The notes below the pieces were generated by a model. The model saw nothing but the letters and a program-made list of their open reading frames with translations. It did no database searches and was not told the DNA's origin. Below, piece after piece: positions 24,057 through 33,999 of a stretch of DNA of 64,000 bases. Made by a program: the position numbers and the translations under genes. The stretch's first letter is position 1. Each line of letters begins with the position of its first letter. Origin of the DNA: Sphingobacterium thalpophilum (GTDB taxonomy: Bacteria; Bacteroidota; Bacteroidia; Sphingobacteriales; Sphingobacteriaceae); assembly GCF_901482695.1 (NCBI RefSeq), contig NZ_LR590484.1, positions 3,534,001 through 3,598,000 of the forward strand. Reading direction: 5' to 3'.

Positions 24057-25382
24057 ATGAAAAAATTCAATCAATTGACAATTCCTTTGTTATCGTTGCT
24101 TTTTTTTTCTCACTGTAAAGAAGATGCTGCAACAAAGCAAAGTGGGCATGATCCCGGCAAACCAATCGTGCTTTCTTCTTTCTACCCAACAGAAGGGGGG
24201 GCGAAAGATAAAATCTTACTGGACGGTGAAAATTTTGGAACCGATCCGAGTAAAATCAAAGTGTATTTTAATAATGCGCGGGCGGCAGTAATCTCCTCCA
24301 GTGGAGAGCGCATCTATGCTATTGTGCCGCGATTACCGGGTGACAATCCTAAAATTTCCGTGGTTATCGGTCAAGATTCCGTAGTCTACGACAAGTCATT
24401 TACCTATCATATCCAGGCTCAGGTAAGCACGGTGACAGGAACTGGAGACAAGAATTTTTTGGCGGGGACACTCGATCAGGCGCATGTTTATGGCAAATAC
24501 CTGGATATGGACGCGCAGGGCAATTTATTTATGACCTGGCGTGATGGCGGTTCTTATGGTATCGCACGTATCAATGAGAAAGAAAACATTGTAACGCCAT
24601 TATACTCTGCCACCTCAAATCCCAATCCCTATGCCAATGGCGTTACTGTGGACCGAGAGACAGGCATCATGACCGTTTCGCACGAGTCCGTTGCAGAGGT
24701 ATTTTTCTCATTCGATCCGAGAGAAGCCTGGACGCTGCGGCAGCGCAATGCGCAGTTCTCTGCCGCTGATTACGGTTCTATTGTGCAGGCGGATCGCTAT
24801 GCAAACTTCGTCACATTCTGCCCTTATGACGGCCATCTCTATACGCGCTTCCGTGATGGTAAGGTCGCTAAAATAAACCCGATCACCTATGCGGCAACCA
24901 TTGTGCATCAGGGACCATATGGTTCGCAGTATGGACAGGCGATCAATCCGGCCAAACCCTGGGAACTTTATATCACGCTACATTCCAACGCCAGTCCCAA
25001 TACATTCGCGCAGGGCATATCTGTGCTGGATCTGCGTGATCCTAACGGTACTGGCGGGTTTAAACGTATCAATGCACCCGGAGGTTCGGGATTTAGGGAT
25101 GGGCCGGTCAAAGATGCCATATTCAACTATCCCAAAGATATCAAATTTGACAAGCAGGGTAATATGTTTATTGCCGATTATGGGAATCACTGTATCCGTA
25201 TGTTGTCTGCAGACGGTATCGTTTCCACAGTCGCTGGACAGCCTACAAAAGCTGGGTATAAAGATGGCGGACCTGTAGAATCTCAATTTAACCAGCCCTG
25301 GGGAGTGGCGGTTAACGACCAGGGGGATATATACATAGCCGACTGGAACAACGCCCGTATCCGTAAACTAGTTATCGAATAA
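24057..25382 (+). CDS. TIG/IPT and NHL-repeat lipoprotein, first gene of SusCD operon
   Basis: The 441-residue lipoprotein (lipobox LLFFSHCKED, Cys near residue 20) has an IPT/TIG domain (about 35-120, with SSFYPTEGGAKDKILLDGENFG and IYAIVPRLPG) and then a beta-propeller of NHL repeats (about 125-441), seen in ADYGNHCIRMLSADGIVSTVAGQPT and the closing IADWNNARIRKL. Such proteins accompany SusC/SusD in many Bacteroidota loci and are thought to bind glycan or glycoprotein on the surface. Its stop is 18 bases before the susC-like gene, so the five genes up to 32857 form one operon. No glycoside hydrolase domain is present. Confidence 0.85.
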   Translation: MKKFNQLTIPLLSLLFFSHCKEDAATKQSGHDPGKPIVLSSFYPTEGGAKDKILLDGENFGTDPSKIKVYFNNARAAVISSSGERIYAIVPRLPGDNPKISVVIGQDSVVYDKSFTYHIQAQVSTVTGTGDKNFLAGTLDQAHVYGKYLDMDAQGNLFMTWRDGGSYGIARINEKENIVTPLYSATSNPNPYANGVTVDRETGIMTVSHESVAEVFFSFDPREAWTLRQRNAQFSAADYGSIVQADRYANFVTFCPYDGHLYTRFRDGKVAKINPITYAATIVHQGPYGSQYGQAINPAKPWELYITLHSNASPNTFAQGISVLDLRDPNGTGGFKRINAPGGSGFRDGPVKDAIFNYPKDIKFDKQGNMFIADYGNHCIRMLSADGIVSTVAGQPTKAGYKDGGPVESQFNQPWGVAVNDQGDIYIADWNNARIRKLVIE

Positions 25383-25400
25383 TTAACCTATTACACTATC

Positions 25401-28400
25401 ATGAAGATCATTCATTTTTTGTGCATACTACCGATCTATTTCTTTTTTTCGGTCACGTTTGCACAGCAGACGCAAGAACAGCTCACGGTTGCGGGGACTG
25501 TTGTTGATGAAAAAGGACAGCCGATATCCAAGGTGTCTATTTATGTCAAGGATAAACCCACTGGTGCGACTTCAACAGATGAAAACGGCAAATTCAGCAT
25601 CCAGGCTGTGTACGGGGATAGGCTGGTGTTTACCAGTGTGGGATATGAAACGGCAGAACACTTGGTCATTGAATCCATAACCGGCTTACAGATAAAACTG
25701 CTGGATAAAAGTACGAATATAGATGAGGTGGTGGTCGTTGGGCTTGGTGCCAAACAACGAAAAATAAGCTCTGTGGGCGCCATCACCACAGTAGATGTCA
25801 AACAGTTACAAAGCCCTGCGCCTTCTATCGCCAACTTACTGGGCGGACGTGCAGCGGGTGTTATTTCGATGCAGACATCCGGGGAACCCGGTGCAAATAT
25901 TGCAGACTTCTGGGTGCGTGGCATCGGTACCTTCGGAGCCAATGCGAAAGCGTTGGTCCTTATCGACGGTCTTGAAGGGGATCTGAATACCATCGACCCT
26001 GCGGATGTGGAGAGTTTCTCGATCCTGAAAGATGCTTCGGCAACAGCGGTATACGGTGTCAGAGGAGCGAACGGGGTGGTGCTGGTGACCACAAAACGCG
26101 GTACGGTGGACCGTATACAGATTACGGGCCGTGTCAATTCAACCATGTCCCACTTAAGCCGATTGCCAAAATACCTTCGTGCCTATGATTACGCCCTGCT
26201 TGCGAATGAAGCCTCTATCGTAAGGGGAAGTGAACCCTTATATAATGATACTGAACTGGGAATAATAAAAAATAATCTGGATCCCGATATGTATCCGGAT
26301 GTCAGCTGGCAGGATGAAATATTGAATAAAAACTTTTGGCGCCAGAGTTATTATGCGTCCGGCCGGGGCGGATCTGAAGTTGCCCGTTATTTCCTGAGCC
26401 TAGGGGGCAACACGGAAACGGCTGCCTACAAAGTGGATAAAAACTCTATTTACAGTTCCAACGTGGGATACAATACCTATAACTATCGCGTCAATCTGGA
26501 TATCAACCTGACAAAGACGACCAAAGTCTTCCTAGGATCGGATGGTTTTCTTTCCGATAGAAAAGAACCGGGGATCGCAGATACAGACTATATCTGGAAA
26601 ACCCAGTCGACCTTAACTCCGGTATCTATACCGATCCAGTATTCAAACGGACTTTTGCCCGGAATAGGCAGTGGAGAACGTTCGTCTCCGTACGTCATGA
26701 TAAACCGCACCGGTCGCTATAATCAGCAAATTTATAAAGGGAAAATAACGCTTGCACTAGATCAGGATTTAAAAAGTCTGGTCGAAGGGCTCAAAGTACG
26801 TGCACAGGGTGCCTACGATATTCATAGTTATTTCGCGGAACGCAGATGGCTGCAGCCTGCGCTATATGAAGCTACAGGCCGTAATTTGGACGGTTCACTC
26901 ATCATGGCGCAAAAAGTACAGGAACGGCCTGCTGACTATGCCAAAGGCTTGAGGCAGTACCGCAAATATTTCTTTGAGTCCAGTTTAAATTATGACAAAA
27001 AATTTGGAGAAGACCACCGAACTTCGGCGTTGATCTATTATTACCTGAGTGATGCCAAAGACACCGATGATGCCACAAACAACCTGACGGCAATCCCTGT
27101 ACGGTATCAGGGGGTGTCCAGCCGATTCACATACGGATACAAAGATACGTATTTGCTAGATGCCAACTTCGGCTATACAGGTTCGGAAAACTTCCAGCCG
27201 GGCCGTCAATATGGCTTCTTCCCGTCGATTGCATTGGGTTGGGTGCCAACGGGCTACAAGTTTGTGCAGGAAGCAGCGCCGTGGCTGGACTACTTCAAAA
27301 TCAGGGCGTCCTACGGTACAGTCGGTAACGACCGCATCATCAATGCAGTACGCTTTCCCTATCTGACAAAAGCTGACATTTATAGAAGTGATGTCTGGGG
27401 TGTCGGTGGAATTGAAACGATTACCGAAACCCGTATTGGAGCCGACAATCTGGCCTGGGAGCGAGCGATCAAATCCAATCTGGGAATCGAAGGAAAATTG
27501 TTTAATAACAAGATCGATTTTGTAATTGATTTTTTCGAGGATCAGCGCAATGGTATTTTCCAGCCCCGTGTACAGGTGCCAGATTATGTAGGCGTGATTT
27601 CCAATCCCTATGCCAACGTCGGGCGTATGAAAAGCTCTGGAGCAGATGGCAATATTACCTACACCACCAAGATCAACAACGATATGACCTTGACGCTCCG
27701 GGGGAATTTTACGTATTCCAAAAATGTGGTGCAAAATTGGGAACAGGCTTACTTGGAGTATCCTTATCTGGAGTATAATGGCTACCCCTATAACTCCATC
27801 CGTGGCTACCAGGCACTGGGTTTATTCAAAGACGAGGACGATATCAAATACAGCCCTACCCAGAGCTTTGGAGCCGTTTTGCCGGGTGACATCAAATACA
27901 AAGATGTCAATGGTGACGGGGTGATCAATACCTTGGACAAAGTGCCTCTCACGCATAGCAATTATCCCTTGACCATGTTTGGTTTCGGCGGAGAGTTTCG
28001 GTACAAAAACCTGTCTTTGGGCGTGCTCTTCAAAGGGACAGGTAAGACCTCCTTCTTCTATGTAGGTCAGCCGATGAACTATAAAGGTGTCGTGGAAAAT
28101 ACAGGGATGGGTTATATGCCTTTCTTTGCCGGAACACAGGGCAATTTAATTTCTTTGGTAAATGACCCCAAAAATCGGTGGATCCCAAGAGACTATGCTC
28201 TGGAACACGGTATCGATCTGTCTCTGGCAGAAAATCCGAACGCCCGTTTCCCACGGCTGCAGTATGGAAATAACAGCAACAACAGCCAACTATCCACCTT
28301 CTGGCAGGGGGATGCCAAATATATCCGCCTACAGGAGCTGACCGTGAGCTATAACGTTAGTCCAAACTTTCTTAAACAGGTCGGTATAAAATCCATGGAT

Positions 28401-28532
28401 CTTCAATTTGTTGGAAACAATTTATATATCTGGGATAACGTGAAGATTTTTGATCCGGAACAAGCGGCATGGGGCGGACGTAAATATCCTATTCCAACAA
28501 CTTATTCGTTACAGGCTTATATCAATTTTTAG
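25401..28532 (+). CDS. SusC/RagA-family TonB-linked outer-membrane receptor
   Basis: The 1043-residue protein has a signal peptide (1-21), a carboxypeptidase-regulatory domain (about 28-105), a TonB box-like stretch (EVVVVGLG near 111-118), a plug with VRGIGTFGANAKALVLIDGLEGDL and ILKDASATAVYGVRGANGVVLVTTKRG, and a beta-barrel that ends in LQAYINF. It imports a substrate, probably an oligosaccharide or glycopeptide, together with its SusD partner encoded 23 bases downstream. All plug motifs are intact and the length is normal. No STN domain is seen, so it is not under an adjacent FecR-type switch. Confidence 0.95.
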   Translation: MKIIHFLCILPIYFFFSVTFAQQTQEQLTVAGTVVDEKGQPISKVSIYVKDKPTGATSTDENGKFSIQAVYGDRLVFTSVGYETAEHLVIESITGLQIKLLDKSTNIDEVVVVGLGAKQRKISSVGAITTVDVKQLQSPAPSIANLLGGRAAGVISMQTSGEPGANIADFWVRGIGTFGANAKALVLIDGLEGDLNTIDPADVESFSILKDASATAVYGVRGANGVVLVTTKRGTVDRIQITGRVNSTMSHLSRLPKYLRAYDYALLANEASIVRGSEPLYNDTELGIIKNNLDPDMYPDVSWQDEILNKNFWRQSYYASGRGGSEVARYFLSLGGNTETAAYKVDKNSIYSSNVGYNTYNYRVNLDINLTKTTKVFLGSDGFLSDRKEPGIADTDYIWKTQSTLTPVSIPIQYSNGLLPGIGSGERSSPYVMINRTGRYNQQIYKGKITLALDQDLKSLVEGLKVRAQGAYDIHSYFAERRWLQPALYEATGRNLDGSLIMAQKVQERPADYAKGLRQYRKYFFESSLNYDKKFGEDHRTSALIYYYLSDAKDTDDATNNLTAIPVRYQGVSSRFTYGYKDTYLLDANFGYTGSENFQPGRQYGFFPSIALGWVPTGYKFVQEAAPWLDYFKIRASYGTVGNDRIINAVRFPYLTKADIYRSDVWGVGGIETITETRIGADNLAWERAIKSNLGIEGKLFNNKIDFVIDFFEDQRNGIFQPRVQVPDYVGVISNPYANVGRMKSSGADGNITYTTKINNDMTLTLRGNFTYSKNVVQNWEQAYLEYPYLEYNGYPYNSIRGYQALGLFKDEDDIKYSPTQSFGAVLPGDIKYKDVNGDGVINTLDKVPLTHSNYPLTMFGFGGEFRYKNLSLGVLFKGTGKTSFFYVGQPMNYKGVVENTGMGYMPFFAGTQGNLISLVNDPKNRWIPRDYALEHGIDLSLAENPNARFPRLQYGNNSNNSQLSTFWQGDAKYIRLQELTVSYNVSPNFLKQVGIKSMDLQFVGNNLYIWDNVKIFDPEQAAWGGRKYPIPTTYSLQAYINF

Positions 28533-28555
28533 TAGAACAGATATCAATTATAGAC

Positions 28556-30604
28556 ATGAAAACGTCAACGATCATAAAAAGGATAACGAAAACTGGACTA
28601 GTTTTGATGCTGTTAATTACAGCAATATCCTGTAAAGACTATCTGAATATCGACACTTATTTTGACGACGAATTCAATATTGATTCGGCGTACAGCAACA
28701 AGCGGTATATCGAGGCTTACATGTGGGGAGCAGCTGCGCTGTTTCCGGATGAATCCAATACAATCCGTAGCAATTACACCCCCGGGCCTATGGCAACCGA
28801 TGAGGCCATCAATGGTCTGACAGGTGCTGGCACAACCAATATTTATTACGGGATGGACTTTGTGACGGGCAACATCACGCCGGATTTTTACGGCGGCCTT
28901 AACCAGTGGGGTACATACTATAAGATTATCCGCAAAGCCAATAATGTGTTAAAAAATATCGATAAACCCAGAGATATGACCTACGCCGACCGTAATCGTA
29001 TTGAAGGATATACCCGTTTTATACGAGCCTATGCCTACTATAATCTTATTATAGATTTCGGGCCGCCAATTCTGCTGGGTGACGAGATCGTGAATACAAA
29101 TGAGACCATAGAATATTATGATCGCCCCAGAGCGACCTACGACGAAGCAATGGAGTATATCTGTGAGGAGTTCGAAAAGGCTGCGGTACAGTTACCGGTA
29201 GATGTGGGGTTACTGGATTTTGGAAAGCCCACTAAAGGTGCTGCATATGCTTTGATTGCCCGTCTACGTTTGATCCATGCCAGCCCGCTGTTTAATGGTG
29301 GACCGGTAGCGAGTTCGTATTTTGGCAACTGGACCCGCAGGACTGACGGCGTTCACTATGTCTCACAGCAATATGATGAAAAACGCTGGGCCGTAGCGGC
29401 AGCCGCCGCCAAGCGCGTCATGGATATGGGAAAATATAAATTATATACAGTCCCTGCAGATGAAAGAACGCCGGAATTACCTGCCGGTGTCACTACAGAT
29501 CCCAATTTTTACGGCAGCTATCCGAATGGTGCAAAAGGTATCGATGCCTTTAGGTCCTACTCTGACGTGTTTACAGGAGAGGCCGTGGCCTCGATTAACC
29601 CTGAGTATATCTGGGGTAGAAATACGACCTATCTGAACACGAATTTAAATCAGGGGGCATTCCCGCCAACGCTGGGCGGCTGGGGACGTTTCTCCGTGAC
29701 ACAGAAGGTCGTGGACGCCTACCTAATGGACGATGGTCGTACGAAAGAAGAAGCCCGGGGGGATACTTATTTCGAAACGGTTGCTGACCTTCCGGCGGGA
29801 GGCACGTTCAATGATCTTTTTACGACTCAGCCTCGTAACTTTTCTGGGTATCCGTTAAATGCGGGTATATTTAAGATGTATGCCAATCGTGAGATGCGTT
29901 TTTATGCTTCGGTCGGATTTAACGGAGCCGTATGGCAGGCCCTGTCCAGCACCACACTTAATAATCATACGGCCAAATACTTTTATCAGGAACCTGATGG
30001 CCGCGGCGGGGTGTCGGCCTCTTCACCCAACTATCCGCTGACTGGATATGTAATCAAAAAATGGAACCACGCCTTCGATGCGCTTACTGGTACCGGTGCC
30101 CGGATGATGCCCAAAGCCTATCCCATCATCCGCTATGCGGAAATGTTGTTGTCGTATGCTGAGGCTCTAAATAACCTTACCGGTAGCCATACTGTGCAAC
30201 TGGGCGACAAAAGCTATACCCTGAGCCGCGATCAGAACGAGATCAGCACTTCGTTTAACGCGGTCCGTTACCGTGCTGGCTTGCCGGGCTTGTCATCCGC
30301 TCAGCTTGCAAGCAAAGCCGCCGTTCAGAAGCAGATCGAACGTGAGCGTATGGTTGAGTTTTTATGGGAAAACAGGCGCTTTTATGATGTGCGCCGCTGG
30401 GGAATGTATGAGGAAACTGAGCGTGAGCCTATCCGTGGCATGAATCCCGATGGCGCAAATAGCGAGACTTTTTATAAAAGAGTGTCGCCGGGTACTTCAT
30501 CGTTCTTAACTCGTCAGGTGGACAAAAAGCTGATCTGGGTACCCATACCAAGAGCCGAGATGCGAAGATTGCCTTCGCTGGACCAGAACCCGGGATATAA
30601 TTAG
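28556..30604 (+). CDS. SusD/RagB-family outer-membrane lipoprotein
   Basis: The 682-residue lipoprotein (lipobox LITAISCKDYLNI, Cys near residue 27) shows the SusD features: an N-terminal KDYLNID segment, helical TPR-like regions, and the C-terminal part with RYAEMLLSYAEALNNL and ERMVEFLWENRRFYDVRRWGMYEE followed by an IPRAEMRRLPSLDQNPGYN ending. It is longer than classical SusD (about 550), having extra loops in the middle. It forms the lid of the SusC pore encoded 23 bases upstream. The next gene starts 71 bases downstream. Confidence 0.93.
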   Translation: MKTSTIIKRITKTGLVLMLLITAISCKDYLNIDTYFDDEFNIDSAYSNKRYIEAYMWGAAALFPDESNTIRSNYTPGPMATDEAINGLTGAGTTNIYYGMDFVTGNITPDFYGGLNQWGTYYKIIRKANNVLKNIDKPRDMTYADRNRIEGYTRFIRAYAYYNLIIDFGPPILLGDEIVNTNETIEYYDRPRATYDEAMEYICEEFEKAAVQLPVDVGLLDFGKPTKGAAYALIARLRLIHASPLFNGGPVASSYFGNWTRRTDGVHYVSQQYDEKRWAVAAAAAKRVMDMGKYKLYTVPADERTPELPAGVTTDPNFYGSYPNGAKGIDAFRSYSDVFTGEAVASINPEYIWGRNTTYLNTNLNQGAFPPTLGGWGRFSVTQKVVDAYLMDDGRTKEEARGDTYFETVADLPAGGTFNDLFTTQPRNFSGYPLNAGIFKMYANREMRFYASVGFNGAVWQALSSTTLNNHTAKYFYQEPDGRGGVSASSPNYPLTGYVIKKWNHAFDALTGTGARMMPKAYPIIRYAEMLLSYAEALNNLTGSHTVQLGDKSYTLSRDQNEISTSFNAVRYRAGLPGLSSAQLASKAAVQKQIERERMVEFLWENRRFYDVRRWGMYEETEREPIRGMNPDGANSETFYKRVSPGTSSFLTRQVDKKLIWVPIPRAEMRRLPSLDQNPGYN

Positions 30605-30675
30605 GAGTAAGCAACAGAAAGAAAATACAAAGGTCTTCCGGCAGCTGATTGACGGCGGACCATAATGAAATAGAT

Positions 30676-31569
30676 ATGAAACGAAGTCTTATAGCAGTAC
30701 TTGCACTCTCGGCTGTACTCTATTCCTGTAAGGATAACGAAGTGTTCGAAAAGGAAATGTATAAAAACGAGGTAGCGCTGATCAGCTCTGATTATCACAA
30801 TACGTTTAAAGAAGTTGTGCAGCTGACGGGCGAAGAAGTTATCGGATATGTCGCAGCATCATCGGGAGGGACACATCCGCCTACCAAAGATCTGGTCATC
30901 GGATTAGAAGAAGATGCCGCGCCATTGGCAAAATATAATTTTGCAGTTTATGACAATGCAGAAGAACTGTATGCCAAATTACTTCCTAAAGAAAAGTATG
31001 AGATCATGGACAATAAGATTGTGATCAAGGCAGGGCAGCTTACTGGGCGTACGATGATCAAGCTGCGTCCAGACGGACTGTCGCCAGATTCCACTTATTT
31101 TATCGGGCTGAAGGCAACAAGTCCTTCCGGTGTCGAGATCAAACCCAAGAAAAGTACCATGTTGTACCAAGTCATTATCGAGAATATGTATGCATCACAA
31201 GCTCAGAATACTATGTATTCCATGGTGGGCTTTGCCAATGGTCTGGCAACTGCAGCAAACAAACAGCTGTTTCCCCTGACCCGTAACAGCGTGCGTATGG
31301 TTGCCGGAAACGAAACTTTTGTCTCCAAAGTTCCCGATATCGAAAAGAATTGCCTGATACTCGAAATGGACGAATTTAACAATGTAAAAATAAAGCCTTA
31401 CAAAAATATACAGGTGGTGCAATTGGACAATGACCCCATGTACCCCAATAAATTTAAGGTGGAAGAAGCATTTGGTATGCGAACCAACGTGTTTTTATTA
31501 TCTTATCAGTACACCATTGGTAATGTCACAACGATTATGAAGGAGCGGGTTGAAATGCAGGTTAAATAA
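30676..31569 (+). CDS. DUF1735/DUF4361-like surface glycan-binding lipoprotein
   Basis: A 297-residue lipoprotein (lipobox LSAVLYSCKDNE, Cys near residue 18). The N-terminal domain (about 25-160) has the DUF1735/BT_3044-like pattern, with a TGEEVIGYVAASSGGT loop and the KYNFAVYDNAEELYAKLLPKEKYEI motif, and the C-terminal part resembles DUF4361. These proteins are SusE/F-like and hang from the cell surface to hold glycan. I start at 30676, where the signal peptide begins; an in-frame start 27 bases upstream gives unneeded residues. It ends one base before the BACON gene begins. Confidence 0.75.
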   Translation: MKRSLIAVLALSAVLYSCKDNEVFEKEMYKNEVALISSDYHNTFKEVVQLTGEEVIGYVAASSGGTHPPTKDLVIGLEEDAAPLAKYNFAVYDNAEELYAKLLPKEKYEIMDNKIVIKAGQLTGRTMIKLRPDGLSPDSTYFIGLKATSPSGVEIKPKKSTMLYQVIIENMYASQAQNTMYSMVGFANGLATAANKQLFPLTRNSVRMVAGNETFVSKVPDIEKNCLILEMDEFNNVKIKPYKNIQVVQLDNDPMYPNKFKVEEAFGMRTNVFLLSYQYTIGNVTTIMKERVEMQVK

Positions 31570-31570
31570 A

Positions 31571-32857
31571 ATGATGAAATCCATGAACAGAAATAATTAT
31601 TACAAACTGGATACACTTCCAAAATCAATATATGTGCTCTGTCTTAGCTTCATGATGCTATTTGCCTCATGTAAAGACGATATGGAGATGGAGGGTTCTT
31701 TTGCTTTGAAAGATAACCCCTCGAAGTTGGAAGCTGCGGCGGCCGGTTCATCCGCGACTTATACCGTGCAGGCAAGTGGGAGCTGGAAAGTGGAGCCGCT
31801 GCGGAAAGAAAACTGGGTTAAAATTGATCCGATGGAGGGAAACGGCAATGGAACTTTTACGGTTACCGTCAATAGAAATACCAATCCCGAATTACGCTCG
31901 CTGACGTTATTTTTCACGCTTAATGGAAAGTTGCAAAATAGCGTGCTAAAAATAGAGCAGGCAGGTGCCACTGACCAAGAGCAGGAGAAAGATCCTTATC
32001 TAAAAATCGACGGTCTCTCTGACCGCCTGGAAGTTGTCGAAGCAGGAATAACAGGACAGTATGTCCTCCGTTCTACCGGCAGGTGGAAAGTTCTCATCGA
32101 GGATGAGTCTAACTGGGTAGACGTCTCTCCCCGGGAGGGGGAAGGAGATACTCCTATAACCATTGCTGTTGATAAAAATACCGATATAGAACGTACAGCA
32201 AATCTGCATTTATTTTTAAACGACGTACAGCAACCTTCACCTCTTGTTGTTCATCAGAAAGGCGTGAAGCTGCAGGAAGTCGGAGATGTTGTTCTACGGG
32301 AAGATTTTAACTGGTTAACGTATGGAAGCGAAGTTTTTAATGCCACTTCCGGCGAGACGCGGATTGCCCTATGGACTCCTGATGAACTGGCGAAAGGGTG
32401 GACAAGTACGCCAAATCCCACTGAAGGCGGGGGAAGCTATGCTTCGATTTATGCGCGGCCGGGGTTTATAAAATTAGGCCGTACAAATTATGGTGGTGAC
32501 CTCATCTCGCCTAAGCTCGAGAACGTACAGCGTACAAAAAACCTGTTGGTGACGTTTAAAGCTGTACGCTATGCTGTTAATGACCATCATCTGCTGAGTG
32601 TGGGGGTAAAAGGCCCCGGGACTGTCAGTGTAGGCCAGTTTAATGTAATGAATGTACCTGCGACCAACTCCAGCTTGGAGTCGTGCCGGGCCGCATGGCA
32701 GGCGCCGGAAGCGACCTATTCTTTCGTCGTCACAGGGGCTACCGCTGAGACTCAGCTGTGGTTTCTCGGTGGTGCCTTTGACCAGCGTGCTGGCAACTGG
32801 CCTGCTACCGTTAACCGTATTTTTATAGACGATATTGTCGTTACCGTAACCAAATAA
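31571..32857 (+). CDS. BACON-domain surface lipoprotein, last gene of SusCD operon
   Basis: The 428-residue protein has a lipoprotein signal ending LFASCKDD (Cys near residue 35). Two BACON domains follow (about 45-130 and 143-230); each has the W-K near its middle and the NWVKIDPMEG or NWVDVSPREG motif plus a terminal I-Q/V-H-Q strand. A third, larger C-terminal domain (about 240-428) resembles carbohydrate-binding jelly-roll folds: EDFNWLTYG, TSGETRIALW, and INRIFIDDIVVTVTK. Its start follows the preceding gene by one base; a GTG/ATG in the previous gene's end would overlap it. No hydrolase domain is present. Confidence 0.8.
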   Translation: MMKSMNRNNYYKLDTLPKSIYVLCLSFMMLFASCKDDMEMEGSFALKDNPSKLEAAAAGSSATYTVQASGSWKVEPLRKENWVKIDPMEGNGNGTFTVTVNRNTNPELRSLTLFFTLNGKLQNSVLKIEQAGATDQEQEKDPYLKIDGLSDRLEVVEAGITGQYVLRSTGRWKVLIEDESNWVDVSPREGEGDTPITIAVDKNTDIERTANLHLFLNDVQQPSPLVVHQKGVKLQEVGDVVLREDFNWLTYGSEVFNATSGETRIALWTPDELAKGWTSTPNPTEGGGSYASIYARPGFIKLGRTNYGGDLISPKLENVQRTKNLLVTFKAVRYAVNDHHLLSVGVKGPGTVSVGQFNVMNVPATNSSLESCRAAWQAPEATYSFVVTGATAETQLWFLGGAFDQRAGNWPATVNRIFIDDIVVTVTK

Positions 32858-32864
32858 TTGCATT

Positions 32865-32903
32865 AGCCCATGCATGTCTACCTCCTAAGTAGCTGCATGG
32901 GCT
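32865..32903. terminator. Hairpin between SusCD operon and copy B lipoprotein
   Basis: A 10-bp stem (AGCCCATGCA with TGCATGGGCT) with a second inner stem CTAC/GTAG lies 7 bases past the BACON stop. It faces the convergent minus-strand lipoprotein gene. It has no good T run on either side, so it may end both transcripts without a typical U-tail. Confidence 0.5.
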
Positions 32904-32953
32904 GCATACAAAGACCAATATGCTGTAGACTGGCCGTTTTGTACATCGAGGTT

Positions 32954-33649
32954 CTAATAAGTGATTTTGGGCTTGCCATTTTCACAAACCACACCTTTAG
33001 CAGGTTTGTCATTTGTCGTACTGCAATTTAAGCTTTTGTCCAGTATTCTTTTTGCGTTGTCCAAGTGCTTATATTGCTCTGCCATATTTCCAAACTCAGC
33101 GAAGTTTTCTTTGTCGGTATACAGTATAGAGATAAATTCACAGTCTTTACGAAAGGTAGTGATGTGCCATTTACTTGGATCGTTGCAGGGAACGTCATCA
33201 AAAAAAGTCTGCAGTTTTGGGAGTAGATCCGCCAGGCGTTGATTGATTTCTGATAATTCTAAATCTCTAGCTGAAGCAACTTTCAGTTTACCGGCAATGC
33301 ATCGTATCCCATAATGAGGAGGAAGATAATTGGGGGCTACACTTGTGTCGTAAACGATAGGTCCCTTATATACTTTTCGTGCTCTCTCCTTGAGATCAGC
33401 GGCTTCGGCAATTAATTTATTATAGGCTTGCTCGATGCTCGGGTGTACGGGTACATAGGTGTAATAAAGTGTGTCAATACGGCATTCTTTCAGATCACTG
33501 CAGGAAAGATTTTCAGTTAGTTTAACGGCCTGCTCGATTTTATCCGCTGCTAGACTCGTGAGTTCCTCATAGCTGTCTTCTTTTTTACAGCCTACAAATA
33601 AAAATGTACTAAATAAAAAAGTGTAAAATAGGTGTGTTAGGTGCTTCAT
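32954..33649 (-). CDS. Cys-rich lipoprotein, copy B of a paralogous pair
   Basis: The 231-residue product is a close relative of the protein at 22923-23609: same lipobox (FLFVGCKKED), same CSDLKE, IDTLYYTY, VHPS, KVYKGP, LPPHxGxRC, DLELxEINQRL, FFDDVPC, FRKDCEF, NFAEFGNM and the C-terminal NDKPAKGVVCENGKP. All six internal cysteines line up. It adds a few residues between the KVYKG and LPPH motifs. It is convergent to the SusCD operon, while copy A diverges from it, so the nine-kilobase operon sits between the two copies. Confidence 0.75.
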   Translation of the reverse strand: MKHLTHLFYTFLFSTFLFVGCKKEDSYEELTSLAADKIEQAVKLTENLSCSDLKECRIDTLYYTYVPVHPSIEQAYNKLIAEAADLKERARKVYKGPIVYDTSVAPNYLPPHYGIRCIAGKLKVASARDLELSEINQRLADLLPKLQTFFDDVPCNDPSKWHITTFRKDCEFISILYTDKENFAEFGNMAEQYKHLDNAKRILDKSLNCSTTNDKPAKGVVCENGKPKITY

Positions 33650-33998
33650 AAAATTTGTTTTTTTAAGTTAACTATCGCTATGAACAAGCTGCTGCATCTA
33701 AGGTGTCCCGATGCAGGGATGTATTGTTTTTTTTATTATCAAAAAATAAATGTTTCCGAATGATCTTTTAAACTGCTAAAAATAGCAGTTTAAAATGACT
33801 TTGTCTAGAACACTTTGGTGTAGTATTCTTGCGCATCATTGTATATAAAAAACTTTTCAATTACCTGACCATAAAAAGTATAGGCGCTGCTGTTTTTATG
33901 TCAGAAAATGAGATTATACTGCAAGAGTGCTACAGTCTACTTCCGCTACACATGAATGTTACGTAGAAAAATTATATTAAAATCCGTATCTTCGTGCA
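33650..33998. other. Divergent intergenic region before dnaX
   Basis: About 350 bases without a supported gene. It separates copy B of the lipoprotein from dnaX. TATCTTCG at 33987-33994 close to the dnaX start looks like a promoter -7 box. Nothing else recognisable. Confidence 0.5.
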
Positions 33999-33999
33999 A
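33987..33999 (+). promoter_or_regulatory. Promoter -7 element next to the dnaX start
   Basis: TATCTTCG at 33987-33994 matches TAnnTTTG in all but one base and is four bases from the ATG at 33999, which predicts a leaderless transcript. A TTTG -33 box was not found. Confidence 0.4.

Noticed and set aside
25541..26146. Minus-strand open frame of about 200 codons opposite the SusC plug
   Set aside because: Complement of a strongly conserved coding region; no signal, motif or promoter.
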